DNA of 64,000 bases from Anthoceros angustus (lineage: Eukaryota > Streptophyta > Anthocerotopsida > Anthocerotales > Anthocerotaceae). Location of the stretch: contig MU008154.1 in the NCBI GenBank assembly GCA_010909165.1, forward strand, positions 1,167,478 to 1,231,477, given 5' to 3'. A program made the translations under genes and the position numbers. Position 1 is the stretch's first letter. Every line of letters starts with the position of its first letter. Under the pieces are notes generated by a model. That model did not search any database, was not told the origin of the DNA, and saw nothing but the letters and a program-made list of their open reading frames with translations. This document shows positions 1-18,278 of this stretch, piece by piece.

Positions 1-550
1 CGTGCTCCGGCCCGAGGAGCAGTCTGAGCACCCGGCAAACGGGCGAGCACATCCCAAGGCGGCCTTGGAGCCTGCGCCCGAGTTTCATCATGGCGACCAC
101 TCGATCATCGTTGATTGCTGATGCGACCATGAGTGGCGCCGTAACGCCTGGAGGTCGTGGACAAGGTGCGACCTTAGGTTGCTGCTGCCCGAGGTGGAGG
201 GCATGTTGGAGAGGATGCCCCAAGTGCCCCTAACATGCAGTGCACGCGTGGGCAGTGCAGTGCGCTCATGGATATCATGAACGAGCCTTGACAGGCTGCA
301 ATGGTGAAGGGCTGCGAGACCACCTCCCCTCCTCGTGCCCACCTCTCCCTTTCCCCGCACCTTTCCATTTCATGCGGGGATGCCTGCTCCACCTCCACCT
401 CCAATTCCACAATAGCGCGGTAGCGCTCATACTGCCTTGGCCGTGCAGTGCCTCTTCCTGTGTGCTCCTCCCTCAGTGCGCGAGGCGCTCCAGGCGGAGG
501 GCCTGGGGGCACAAGAGGATGGAGGCCCCGCTCACGACTCTTTCCAGAGT

Positions 551-714
551 GAGCGGAGAAGGTTGTAGGATTTTTGGTAGGTAGGTGTTTTGAGCGGAGA
601 AGGTTGTAGGATTTTTGGTAGGTAGGTGTTTTGAGCGGAGAAGGTTGTAGGATTTTTGGTAGGTAGGTGTTTTGAGCGGAGAAGGTTGTAGGATTTTTGG
701 TAGGTAGGTGTTTT
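551..714. repeat. 41-bp minisatellite, four identical copies
   Basis: Units start at 551, 592, 633 and 674, each beginning gagcggagaagg and ending gtgtttt. All four copies read identical. The array simply breaks off at 714 (gcgaac follows). There are no unique spacers. Confidence 0.95.
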
Positions 715-1420
715 GCGAACTTGAACATGTGCTTTTTGTGGCTGCAATTGTGCAAGCTTGAGTGATTGCGCACAAGTGTTGGCTTTTCGGTTTGTTTTGT
801 TGCTTCAAGGTTGTGTTCCACGGCCAGTTCTAGAGATTCCAGATCCTAATGACACAAGTAGACTGTAATCAGTGTCAAGGCACATCATTGTGACCTGCTA
901 AATTTTGCAGAATCTATCCTTTCCAAGTAGGCGTTGAATCTTTGCATCACAAGAGGGGTTCCTTCCTTTGCCGAGCCATGAGGGGATCGGGAAATCCTTA
1001 TCATGTTGCCTGAAAAGCAAGACCCTTGCACAATGTGAGTCCGGCGCCACGCACAAAAGCGAGAAACAAAGGTGCAGCTAGAAACAACCATTTGCATGAA
1101 TACCGGTGTCACTTGAAGATGTGTGTGTGCGTCGAATTTCCTTCATTTGCCGAGGTTGTATGAGCATCCCATTTGCGAAATCCTTCTCAATTTGCCTGCA
1201 AAGCAAGGCACTTGCATTCAGTCAGTACTGGCTGCCTGACTCAACAAAAAACGTGAAGCAAAGGTGCAACACGCTACACGCCTGTCCATCACCTAATATG
1301 CTAAGTGCAGAAAAAGCGTTAGAGTTCGTCCTCACATGTCCCGTCTCCTAAGACACGCCGGGTCGCTCACTCTGCGCAGGCACAGATGCAGCATGAGGAA
1401 GAGGGTGTTGGATGTCTGGC

Positions 1421-1850
1421 CCAGCAGCCGTGACAGCAGCCGTGGATGCCAGATGCAAATTACGATCATCTTGTGGTCTGAAGCTGTCCCATACATCCAA
1501 CTGCAAGCACAACACAAGCATGTTAGTACTGAACCACACCGAAACGTAGGGACTGCTCCCACATCCTCTCCTTCCTGCATATATAGTGAAAGCAACATGT
1601 GTAAGCGGAGGATTTGCAGTCAGTTTCTCGGCCCACCCAGCAGCCGTGACAGCAGCCGTGGATGCCAGATGCAAGTTACGATCGTCTTCTGGTCTGAAGG
1701 TGTCCCATACATCCAACTACAAGCATAACACAAGCATGTTAGTACTCAAGCACACCGAAACGTAGGGACTACTCCCACATCCTGTCCTTCCTGCATATAT
1801 AGTGAAAGCAACATGTGTAAGCGGAGGATTTGCAGTCAGTTTCTCGGCGA
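1421..1850. repeat. 216-bp tandem duplication
   Basis: A block starting ccagcagccgtgacagc at 1421 recurs at 1637 and continues through tgcatatatagtgaaagc to cagtttctcgg. The copies differ by a few substitutions. It carries no recognisable gene. Confidence 0.9.
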
Positions 1851-2289
1851 ACGCGGGCCATACCTGCGAACAAAAGTTCCTGTGTGTATGTGTTGCCCGC
1901 CATGTTTGTGTGTAGACCCGATGGAAACCCTAACACCGTCATCAAAAAAAAAAGATCTGTATGACACCATCGGAACACCAGGCCGATGAACGTGTGATAG
2001 AATGTTTTTTCCCCGCGTACGAACCCCGTGAAGCTGATGTGGCACGTATTATACGTGTATTATACGTGAGTATCAAAAAGATTCCGTGGCATATCCTCGT
2101 AGCGTACACCGAAAAAAAAGAAAGTCACACACACACTCCCGTGTGACCAGATCGGTATTCCATACGAGATCGGTATTCCATAGACCAGATCGTCGGTATT
2201 CTATACTTATGAGGCTACACTCCACATTTATTCGGGCAAATTTATGTAGCTGGACTCCATTGACATCTATACGAGGAAACGGTTACAAC

Positions 2290-2820
2290 ATTATACATGG
2301 CAGACCGTTTCGGTACCAATAGCTCTTGCGGTCCCCGGCAGAAGGAAGCCTTGCTTGCTTAACACCTGGTCGAAGGCCGCTTCATGAAATCTGGAAAGTG
2401 CATTCTCGCCCGACATGCGTATTCCTGCAGATCTTGCTGCCGCAGCGACCTGCGCGATCAGCTTCTCGGGGGTGCTCTGCATCCTTCATTTCAATGTACG
2501 TGAAGTTCAGAATGGCTCCAAATTTTGCAAAGAGGGAAGCGATTGGAAGGTAGCCTTCCCTGGTTTCACTGTTGTAGTAACCAGCAGTCACTTCTGCTGC
2601 GTGGGAGGCCCCAGACGTCTTTTCCGACACTGCTTGCTCGAGTATTCAGGCTTTCCAGCATATACTGCACAGAAATGGTAGAGCAGTGATGTAAACGCGT
2701 GATTCAAAGCTGCGACAGTTACAAGCAACTGACAAACTTCGGCATACACTGACCTTGTTGTCCAAGATACCAGAAGCTCCCACTCCAACTCACTACGATG
2801 ACATCGCCAATCAGCTCTCA
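2290..2820 (-). pseudogene. Truncated beta-amylase pseudogene
   Basis: The minus-strand translation matches the last exon of the intact beta-amylase at 5429-7136: the [12 protein letters not shown] and SGENALSRF segments recur, but in two different frames joined by a frameshift near 2400-2480. Intron-like sequence (2670-2760) and the splice-donor region of exon 2 (about 2765-2820) are also recognisable, so this is a DNA-level duplicate with internal deletions, not a retrocopy. It lacks the 5' half and the rest of the last exon. The RBR ligase gene lies between it and the intact gene. Confidence 0.85.
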
Positions 2821-3331
2821 CTGGTATGAGCGTTAAATGCACTCACTCATATGTTAGGGATGCTGCTCTTACCCGCGCAGGGCCGTATTCTCAGGGCCCG
2901 GTGGAGACTGCTCCTGAGACAGGGCTGATCAATTCGAGCTCTGTCGCTGTTACCGGTTCTGAGAGATTTGCCTCAGGAGCCTGTGGCCCAGAAATTTGTG
3001 GAGCCTGCAAGGAAATTTGGTAGAGGAACCTGTGGCACACAGCACAAAGTGAGGATGTAGTGGGCATCTTGTAGAGCAGGAGATCTGCTGTGAATACTGT
3101 TTAGGAGCGGGTTTTACCGCCAGTAGCGTAGTCGCGGGTAGGTAGCTAGCAATTTTGTATATCCATTCTTTCGCACTGATGGTTGTAATATTTACATTGG
3201 CAGTCTCGGTGGAGATGGGAGTGAGCGCATTGCCTGTTCCAGAAGCAAAATATGTTCAGAGTCTAGTCGAAGATGATAATTAACTGCTGTGTTCCATCTC
3301 GACAGTTGCAGGTATACACGAGCTTGCTGCT
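2821..3331. other. Downstream flank of the RBR gene
   Basis: No gene seen. The part next to 3332 should include the 3' UTR of the minus-strand RBR gene. The rest separates it from the beta-amylase pseudogene. Confidence 0.5.
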
Positions 3332-5080
3332 TTAGGTTGAGCCCGTGAGATAGTTGTCACAGGTGTGTGAAGAATCTACCCACTCCTTTCCACATAGATA
3401 GCAAAAATCAGCACCACACCTGGATCAGATTTTTGGGTTAGATTCCACTCGAGACAATAGCAACCTACAGTAAACGCCGAGGATACGTGGTGTGCGTCTT
3501 ACCTGCAACTCATGTGGAAACAACCATCAACGCGCTCTACCATGCGCTGGCACTTGAAGCAGCGTTGCCACTTTCTCTGGTTGGCAAGAATGTCCAACCT
3601 CATATCCTCCATGGTCGTCTCTCCTGATGCCAAATCTCGAAATTCCTGGCAAGTCAGGTCTGCATGCCAGGGGACCTGATTCAGAAATGCAAAAGGGTCA
3701 GAGGACGATCAGTTCAACAATAAATACTCCAGCGGGAATACATTGTGTAACAGACCTACCTGACACTCAAGGCAAAAGAGTCTGTGACAGGTGGAACATT
3801 CAACAGCTCCAATAGATGTACTGTGAGGATGAGACGAAGTGCATGACATGGTGGAAGAATCAAACACTGGTTTGAGACACAAGGCGGAACAGTCCTTAAA
3901 AGGGCAGTAGCTTCGCTCCTCTCCTGGAATGGCTTCTTCAACTTGCCGGAGACAGAAGACTTGGAATGAACCTGCATCGAGCAGGTGGCTGCACTCATAA
4001 CTGGTCAGAGCCTCCCGGCACTTGGGCTCGGGACACGAAATCGTCACTACGCCCGACTTTGCTTGTGCCTCGGCATACTGGTGGAGACAGTCAGTGCAGA
4101 AGTCGTGTCCACATCTGTGGAGCTTGAGAAATGTGTCTGGGCGGACTACTTTGAACTCCAAACAGATGCTGCAACGTTCCATATCCTCGATAAGGCAGCT
4201 TGGACTGGGAACCTCTGAAGCCATATACATGTACAACAGTTAGTAGTGCATTGCAGCACATAAAAGACATACATGCTCGCATCATTCCACATTTACCTGC
4301 AGCACGGGGCGCCTGCTCCTCCAACTTAAGTTCAGCAGGCCAGAATGAAGGGCCTGCAACGTATCTGTGATCCTCAAAGAAAACCTTAGACAGCACCATG
4401 GGCTCCCACACGGAGTTCGCAACGACGAATTCCGTCCCTCGCCTTCTACGCTGGCTCCGAACGAAATCCTCCCCAGCATCTTGCAGATGCTCAGCGAAAC
4501 GCCGTTTCAAGCGTTCCGTCAAACTCCCCGTATCCCCATTGCCTAAATACGGGTCCGACAGTTCCTCCCCCGCTCTGGCCCACTCCTGCTCGGGGACAGA
4601 CGCCAGCCTCCGGGCGAACTCAGCGTCGTGCTCAACAATTTCGTCGATTTCCAAGAACCGTGACTGCTCTTGAGCGGCAAAGCTGCTGTCATCCAATTCC
4701 TGGTTAAGCGTCTCCACCTCGCGCGTCTGCTCCAGGAGAACAACGTGCCTGTCTGCAGGCGCATCCCGGCTCCTCCGCAGCATTCAATTTGGGATACAAA
4801 CCAAGAAAAGCGATTGCAAACTGGAGGCAGAACAGGAAGGCTGCTCCTTTTTCTTTTTCTTACCCTCCGAGAGCAGTCCAGGCTGCGCGCTATCTTCACT
4901 GGCCGCGAGCATCAACGGGCCCGTCCCGCAATACATGGCCGAGATCCTCACCGCCTCTTCCAGCTGCAGGAGGTAGGCAAACTCCAAATCCGAGACTTCC
5001 TGCAGGACACGAGACATTTCCTTTGCTTGCAATTTCATCAGCTCTAAATCGTCGTCTCCATTACGCTCCATGATCGCCAT
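3332..5080 (-). CDS. RBR-type E3 ubiquitin ligase (RING1-IBR-RING2)
   Basis: Spliced model, 462 aa: exons 4864-5080, 4297-4752, 3760-4214, 3503-3675, 3332-3419, all with GT-AG introns of 82-111 bases. RING1 starts at C239/C242 (CSICLEF). A cysteine-rich IBR follows and ends near VPWHADLTC (about residue 385). RING2 is CFKCQRMVERVDGCFHM, with C428 in the GCxHM position of the thioester-forming catalytic cysteine, then RCGADFCYLCG. The N-terminal 220 residues are acidic and helical with no recognised domain. RBR ligases take ubiquitin from an E2 onto the RING2 cysteine before passing it to the substrate. The in-frame stop at 4784 lies inside intron 1. A longer start at a TTG (5096-5098) was rejected in favour of the ATG at 5080. 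Substrate unknown. Confidence 0.92.
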
Positions 5081-5428
5081 CCCCCCTCCAAGCACCAATC
5101 TCGAGCGTAAATTTCAGCTGGCCGGATGTGAGTCCCCGCCTCGTGATCTCTCTTTCATTCCCGTCTGACAAACGATAACATACAAGTTAGGGCCACCTCC
5201 CACCGGCTCACAACGTCTCAACGTCTCATGTTTATGGTAAAGTTCTGTTTAACGCCATCTTTTTGATGCTGTGCGCTTGTGACTTCTCTATCTTGGACTT
5301 CGAGCTCCTTGGGCAACGACAAATCAATTCCTACAGTTTGGATTTCTCATCTTCAGGATCATGTTTTGTTTATCTACAAACACCGGATTCCCCTACTTCT
5401 AGTAGTTCATCAGGCCAAGCTCAATACA
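5081..5428. promoter_or_regulatory. Short gap holding the RBR promoter and the beta-amylase 3' flank
   Basis: Only 348 bases separate two minus-strand genes. The region must contain the RBR 5' UTR/promoter and the beta-amylase 3' UTR. No distinctive motif was identified. Confidence 0.4.
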
Positions 5429-7136
<1,708 letters not shown>

Positions 7137-7875
7137 GGTCTAGATCCCCGGAGCTTCCATTTCGTGCACCGTTGCTCCTGCTGGAGAACAACTGCTGCTT
7201 CCTCCTCGATTCCAGCAAGATCTCCAAAGAATAGGCTGCAGTTCCTGCGTGGGCAAAGGGCAAAGCGAGGGTAGGTCACCAAGAATCCATGGCAACCTCG
7301 AGCCTCCGTCAGGAAAGAGAATGCAACGCGTAGTCCTGCGAAAGCAGCGGGTGCAATCGTACTCGGCACCCGAGACAAACGTGAAGTGCAAGCAGAAATC
7401 TTTGCCATCACACGGACGTGGTCTCGAACATATGCTACACGCGCGTATAATTCACATGCCGCACGGGGCTTGCAGAAGCCGGGTTGCTTCGGCTTTCCAG
7501 GCCCACCAGAAGGAAGATGGCGCTGCTTCTTGGGAGGAGAATATGCCCGTGAGATCAGCATTCAGGGAGAGGCAGTGCCGTCTCGGATTTAGCAAGAACC
7601 ATGGACGCCAATGGAGCTGTACATTACCGGCATAGGAGGCGGTGCCTAAGCCAGTGTCATGTCAAGCAAGCAGTGCATACGGCTGCTTGGAATAGTCAGT
7701 GGGAAATGCTACCCTAATCACAAAGAATGGTGGCGTCAAAATCGTTTGCTTGGCCGTTGCTGGCCAGCGTTTCCGCACACTCCCCCGCTACATCTCCTAA
7801 CTAGTGATACAAGGCGGGAGTGCGTGATCTTCAGCTTCCTATCGCTTCCGCTTTGCCTGCTCACCAGAGGGAGGT
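7137..7875. other. Gap between beta-amylase start and ISWI end
   Basis: Should contain the beta-amylase promoter/5' UTR (right of 7136) and the ISWI 3' UTR (left of 7876). Open frames here have no domain features and partly shadow beta-amylase exon 1. Confidence 0.5.
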
Positions 7876-13606
<5,731 letters not shown>

Positions 13607-14225
13607 GCCTACCTCAATTCCTCGCAATTCAGCTTTGCCCTTTGCCTTTGCTTTGCTCGACCAGGTCGCTATATGTATACACTAAGACACTCTGCACATG
13701 GCACACGTAGCAACCCGAGAGACCTTAAACCCTAAGATAGGCGCCTCGATTCCCCGTGCATTTATGGAAGCTGTATGCTGTCTCCACGGTGCTAAATCAA
13801 AGAATTCATGAGACGTCATTTGCAGGTCGTCGATTTTGGACGTGAAGGGGAGTGTGGCCGTTGCCACTTTTGAACCCTTCTGTTTACAGTAGCTTCCCGC
13901 GCTTCGCCAGCCACACACTTCTTTGAAAGCTTGGATGCTTTCTCGTGCGCTCCGGCTTCATGCATTGGAATGCTCTGCTGCCTGCATTCATTTTGGTCGG
14001 AGTCGGAGGTACCAGCTCTGTCTTTGGCTTGCCTCTTTTCTGCGTGTGTAGCATTTGCGAGATCATCCTGCTTAGTGACTGATTATCGGTGCAACGGCTG
14101 GCGCGGGACAGTTTCTCGGAAGCTCCAGGCTTCTTGTTGGTGATGGTGGACAGGTTGTTGCTGTAAAGGTGTAACTGATATCGTGGACGGAGTGCAGCAG
14201 ATTCGAGCTTTCTTTGGAGGCAGGG
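13607..14225. promoter_or_regulatory. Shared head-to-head promoter region ISWI / BUB3
   Basis: 619 bases separate the ATG of ISWI (minus) from the ATG of BUB3 (plus), so both 5' UTRs and promoters must lie here. The plant telobox-like string aaaccctaa occurs at about 13727-13735. No clear TATA box was seen. A shared promoter is inferred from spacing only. Confidence 0.6.
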
Positions 14226-15248
14226 ATGATAGGAGGAGCTGCAGGCGGGGCCGGGAGGGAGCTTGGATCGCCGCCAGGGGATGGGATTTCCAATCTGAGA
14301 TTCTCCAATCACAGTGATCATCTTCTGGTGTCCTCGTGGGATCGGAAGGTGCGGCTGTATGATGCCAGTGCGAATTTGCTCAAAGGTCAGTTTGAGCAGG
14401 CAGGTCCCGTGTTGGACTGCTGCTTTCACGATGATACCTCCGGGTTTAGTGCTGGCACGGACCGCACCGTGAGACGGCTTGATTTCAATGTCGGCAAGGA
14501 TGAGCGTCTGGGATTGCATGATGCGCCGGTGCGGTGTGTGGAGTACTCGCATGCAACAGGGCAAGTGGTAAGTGGGAGCTGGGACAAGACTCTCAAGTGC
14601 TGGGATCCTAGGGCAGCGAGTGCGGTGGAGAAGAGCCTGGTTGGGACGTACCCGGTGCCGGAGAGAGTGTATTCTATGTCTTTGTTCGGAAACAGGCTGG
14701 TCGTGGCCACAGCTGCCAGGCATATCAACGTCTATGATCTCCGGAACATGTCAGAGCCGGAGCAGCAAAGGGAGTCTTCTTTGAAGTACCAAACCAGGTG
14801 CGTGCGGTGCTACCCCAATGGAACTGGGTATGCCCTAAGTTCGGTTGAAGGAAGGGTGGCGATGGAGTTCTTTGATCTGTCTGACTCAGGGCAGTCCAAG
14901 AAGTACGCGTTCAAATGCCACCGCAAATCTGAAGCCGGTCGAGACATGGTGTATCCCGTGAATGCCATCGCGTTTCATCCTATTTATGGAACTTTTGCGA
15001 CCGGAGGCTGTGATGGATTTGTCAACGTTTGGGATGGCAACAACAAGAAACGGCTCTACCAGTACCCTCGATACCCGTCCAGCATTGCTGCTCTTTCGTT
15101 CAGCAGGGATGGGCGTTTGCTGGCAATTGCCTCCAGCTACACTTTTGAGGATGGCGAGAAGGCACATGAACCAGATTCCATATTTGTAAGGAGTGTGAAC
15201 GAGGCTGAAGTGAAACCAAAGCCAAAAGCGTATGTTGCACCTCCTTAG
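14226..15248 (+). CDS. BUB3: BUB3-like spindle-checkpoint WD40 protein
   Basis: Single uninterrupted exon, 340 aa. Blades of a beta-propeller are visible: [41 protein letters not shown] with [66 protein letters not shown], and a C-terminal [12 protein letters not shown]. The sequence resembles Arabidopsis BUB3.1 along its length. BUB3 docks checkpoint kinases at kinetochores. The ATG at 14226 is chosen: the frame extends 12 bases upstream only to a TTG. The gene has no intron, unlike its 24-exon neighbour ISWI, with which it is head-to-head. Confidence 0.96.
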   Translation: MIGGAAGGAGRELGSPPGDGISNLRFSNHSDHLLVSSWDRKVRLYDASANLLKGQFEQAGPVLDCCFHDDTSGFSAGTDRTVRRLDFNVGKDERLGLHDAPVRCVEYSHATGQVVSGSWDKTLKCWDPRAASAVEKSLVGTYPVPERVYSMSLFGNRLVVATAARHINVYDLRNMSEPEQQRESSLKYQTRCVRCYPNGTGYALSSVEGRVAMEFFDLSDSGQSKKYAFKCHRKSEAGRDMVYPVNAIAFHPIYGTFATGGCDGFVNVWDGNNKKRLYQYPRYPSSIAALSFSRDGRLLAIASSYTFEDGEKAHEPDSIFVRSVNEAEVKPKPKAYVAPP

Positions 15249-16262
15249 CGTGTTTGATAATCCAGCTCACAAGCTTACAGCCTAGAGATTTCTGCTTTTC
15301 TGGTGTCGACACAAGACAGGAGCCAGGCCGAATCACGATGTAAAGCATGTGTTGCGTTTTGGACGAGCATTCCTTTCTCATTGTTGGAGATGCAGTCTGT
15401 TGGAATTTCCCTCAGCCTGTAGATTTTCCTGATGGTGGCCAGAAGTCTTGCTTTTCTTGTTCTCTCTCATGGCAGTCGTTGCACAGCCATCCTACTTCTT
15501 CTTGAAGGTACTAGAATGGGCCCTTGGTTTATTTCTTCGGCCAGACTTAAAAGCTTCTGGAGTTAGTGGGTTACAACAGATAGAATATCCAATCATGACT
15601 GCAGTTAGCAGTGGCAGCAGTAGCCTGGATAAGTCAGAAAGGAGCAGATCAGTTTTTTCTCTCATCGGATTTCAGGGTGTTCGTTTCAACCATGGTATCT
15701 AGTTACTTACCTAGTCCTATGCCACTTGTCGGTGCCGATAGGCAGGGTCCTATTTCATGGATGTCAACAAGGGCAAGCTCGTTCGTAGTTAGGTAGATAA
15801 ATCTTTCTACTCATCATTTAAACTAATAAAAAATATTATATATAAAGAAATGACCCGTTCTCGGTGCTCACCACCACCCGGTGTTCCCCGTCTCTACACC
15901 ATGCCAAGCCCTCGTATCTCAACTGCGAAGAGCGTAGGCGGGGTGAGCAACTAGAGTGCCATTCCTCAATGGCTTGGGCTGCTCGGCGATGTCCTCTTGA
16001 GCTAGCACCCCACCTCGGCATTGTGCCAGAAATCAATAGAAAAGCAGTTTATACTCTGATATCATGTGTAAGTTGCGAAAGCAAGAACGTTCGCCAAAAT
16101 TGTGTAAGTCGTACATTAAACAGTATGTTGTGTACAGAGTATGTTCAAGTGACTATATCCTAAACGATGTGACCACTAAGTAATTGGCTGTCTATTAAGC
16201 TCTTGACCCTCAGCAAGTCAGCGAGCACAAAAACCCTTCACCTCCAACAAAGACTAGGAATA
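15249..16262. other. BUB3 downstream flank, no gene seen
   Basis: Includes the presumed BUB3 3' UTR. An A/T-rich stretch lies at about 15823-15845. Short open frames lack domain features. Confidence 0.5.
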
Positions 16263-16269
16263 GCATCTT

Positions 16270-16450
16270 TGTAGAAAGGGGTTTCTCCTGTCAAAAGGGG
16301 TTTTGGAAAAAATCCCAACCCATTTCGCCGGAAACTGAAGTTGGTTTGGTTTTTGTTGGTTTTTGTAGGTGTTCATCCACCGGTTTTGGGCATTCTCGGC
16401 TCCAGCACCACTTCCTGTCGAGTCATTTACACTGCTAAGGCCAGCACACC
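16270..16450 (+). repeat. Left inverted repeat of the composite element
   Basis: Contains aaggggttttggaaaa, gtaggtgttcat, gggcattctcggctcc and caccacttcctgtc in order. The reverse complement of 31550-31716 has the same blocks in the same order with scattered differences (roughly 80-85 percent by eye). Confidence 0.8.
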
Positions 16451-17129
16451 CTCAGCACTAGAGGCAGGGGCCCAGGTGCGCGCACCATGGGGCAAGGAGG
16501 CCGAGGTGCATGCACAAGTGCACGCACCCAAGGTCAAGAAGGGCCTAGGAGCATGAACCCATATGGTTCATGCCTTCTAGTGCATTCCCAGACGGTTCAT
16601 CCAAAGAAAAAAAGAGCAAAAAGTCTAAAAAACCCCCCCAAAAGTCCCCAAAAATTCCAATTTTTTAAGGCAAGCACACTTGCCCTAAAATTTTGATATT
16701 TTTGTGAATTTTTTTGTTTTTTTAACATTTTATTGTTTTAAAGGTTTCCTTTCGACATTTTCAACCTTTTTTGTGCACCTCCCTAATGTGGATATGTTCT
16801 TATCTTTACTTAGCGCTCGTCTTTTTTCTAGTGGTTAAAACTTTGAACTAGCAGTGAGAACCTTTTGCATCTTTTGAATCTTGAGACGTTTGGTGTGGGC
16901 CCAACTCCAAGTGCAGACCATGCCACTCTCATTCTCGCACGGCACGCGGATCAAGAGGATCAGGTGAACGAAGATATTATTGTCCCAATGTCTAAGAAAT
17001 AAAGTCCTGTAAAATTCCCAGAGCGAGAGTATAGTCTTAGGATTGACTGGTATGAACGAAAGGTTGGTGCGCAAACTTGTTTGCGCACCAGAATTACAGC
17101 AAGCCCTAAAAACTCTAAACATTTATATG

Positions 17130-17455
17130 CGTCCAACACTTGGCAATGATTGCTAGGTGTTGGAGACTGTTTAGATGTAAGTGCGCGCGTAAGTTTGCGC
17201 ACGAATTATGTGTCTAGTTTGAAAGAAAAAGCCGAACGAGAATGGGACTTTAGGTTTTTGCCACGTACTTGCAATTTACAATCTCAAATAACGTGTATCA
17301 AAACAATTATTCAAAAGGTTGCGGGTGACATGTCTGCAGAGAAATACCAAAAAGGCTGATTATAGTGCGGATTTTTTCAAGTGCAAAAAGAAGTCCGGCC
17401 ACGTCCGTATGCAAAAAGGGGGTTTCAAGAGAAACCCCTTTCTACACAGACACGA
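17130..17455 (+). pseudogene. Plus-strand fragment of an unidentified element protein
   Basis: Encodes, with stops, CLDVSARVSLRTN ... EKYQKG ... RGFQEKPLS. The reverse complement of about 20655-20950 encodes the related CLNVSAHVCAQIA ... EKYQKGD ... KGFQEKPLS. The fragment is thus an inverted, decayed copy of the 3' part of the minus-strand frame at 20584-23838. Function not recognised. Confidence 0.7.
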
Positions 17456-17862
17456 TTTAGGGAAATGACATCTTTGTTGCGTTAGAGATACGGTATATGT
17501 AAGAAAAACGAACTATATGGATCATGGAGGAGACAGATGCATACTTCAAAGTTGGTAAACTGGTTGGTTCACTAATCAATCGATCCCATAAATGAGAAGC
17601 CCTTACAGTCCAATCAGGCGGTACGCGATTAGGCCCCTTTTTACCACAACGCAGCTAATATTTGGAATCAAGTTCGAACAATTTCAATCTGTCCACCCAT
17701 AAGGGAAGAGCTTGATACCTTAGTCACGGTGCTGGTACATCATACTGATGCATTTTATTGTGGAGTGGGTTTGTGATATAATTCTGGTCCCAAGAAAAAT
17801 ACAACGCGTGTGTCTTTCATCAAAGGTATGGACTCACAAATAGAGTGCGGCAAACTTGTAAC

Positions 17863-18023
17863 AGGGTACATTGAACAGCGCATGTATACGTGGTATACAA
17901 ATCATGCCAGACGCATGTAAATAGAGTGCACCAGAATTACTACATTTGGCTCGAAAGTCAGCTCTTCCTCTGCGTCTGGCATGATTTGTATACCACGTAT
18001 ACATGCGCTGTTCAATGTACCCT
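17863..18023. repeat. Perfect 53-bp inverted repeat with 55-base loop
   Basis: Left arm 17863-17915 and right arm 17971-18023 are exact reverse complements. The arms contain the smaller dyad gtatacgtggtatac. A transcript would fold into a long perfect hairpin. It may be a foldback/MITE remnant or a small-RNA source. Confidence 0.95.
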
Positions 18024-18075
18024 GCGCACCTCAAATGGGCTTCAATTGCAATACAGTCAGCCTTGTGGCCAACAA

Positions 18076-18236
18076 GGGCGCCGGCCGGTCGGCGCCGTAG
18101 GTGCGAGGAGGCCGTGGTGGGCACCGGCCGCCCGGCCCCGTAGGTGCGCGGGGGCCGTGGTTGGCGCCGGCTAGCCTGCGCCCTAGGTGCGAGTGGGTCG
18201 TGGTGGGCACCGGCCGGCCGGCGCCTTAGGTGCGCC
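18076..18236. repeat. 43-bp GC-rich minisatellite, about 3.7 copies
   Basis: Units begin at 18076, 18119, 18162 and 18205, each with a GGCxCCGGC box and a TAGGTGCG box. Copies are diverged. Confidence 0.85.
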
Positions 18237-18278
18237 GCTTCCTTGTTTTAGGCCATCTATAATGCAGGAGGCTGCATC

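Larger units (their letters stand above)
1..2289. other. Gene-free left edge with minisatellites
   Basis: I see no convincing gene. Short open frames on both strands lack domains and coincide with local repeats (41-bp array at 551-714, 216-bp duplication at 1421-1850). AT-rich stretches and A-tracts occur near 1945 and 2110. The segment ends where similarity to beta-amylase begins. Confidence 0.6.

Noticed and set aside
551-714. CRISPR-like array
   Set aside because: Units are contiguous with no unique spacers and the genome is eukaryotic. It is a minisatellite.
885-2146. Cluster of 60-130-codon frames at the left edge
   Set aside because: Overlap on both strands, differ between the two copies of the 216-bp repeat, and show no domain.
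4784-4786. In-frame stop inside the RBR gene suggesting a pseudogene
   Set aside because: A good GTAAGA donor at 4863 and acceptor at 4753 remove it as part of a 111-base intron, with correct phase.
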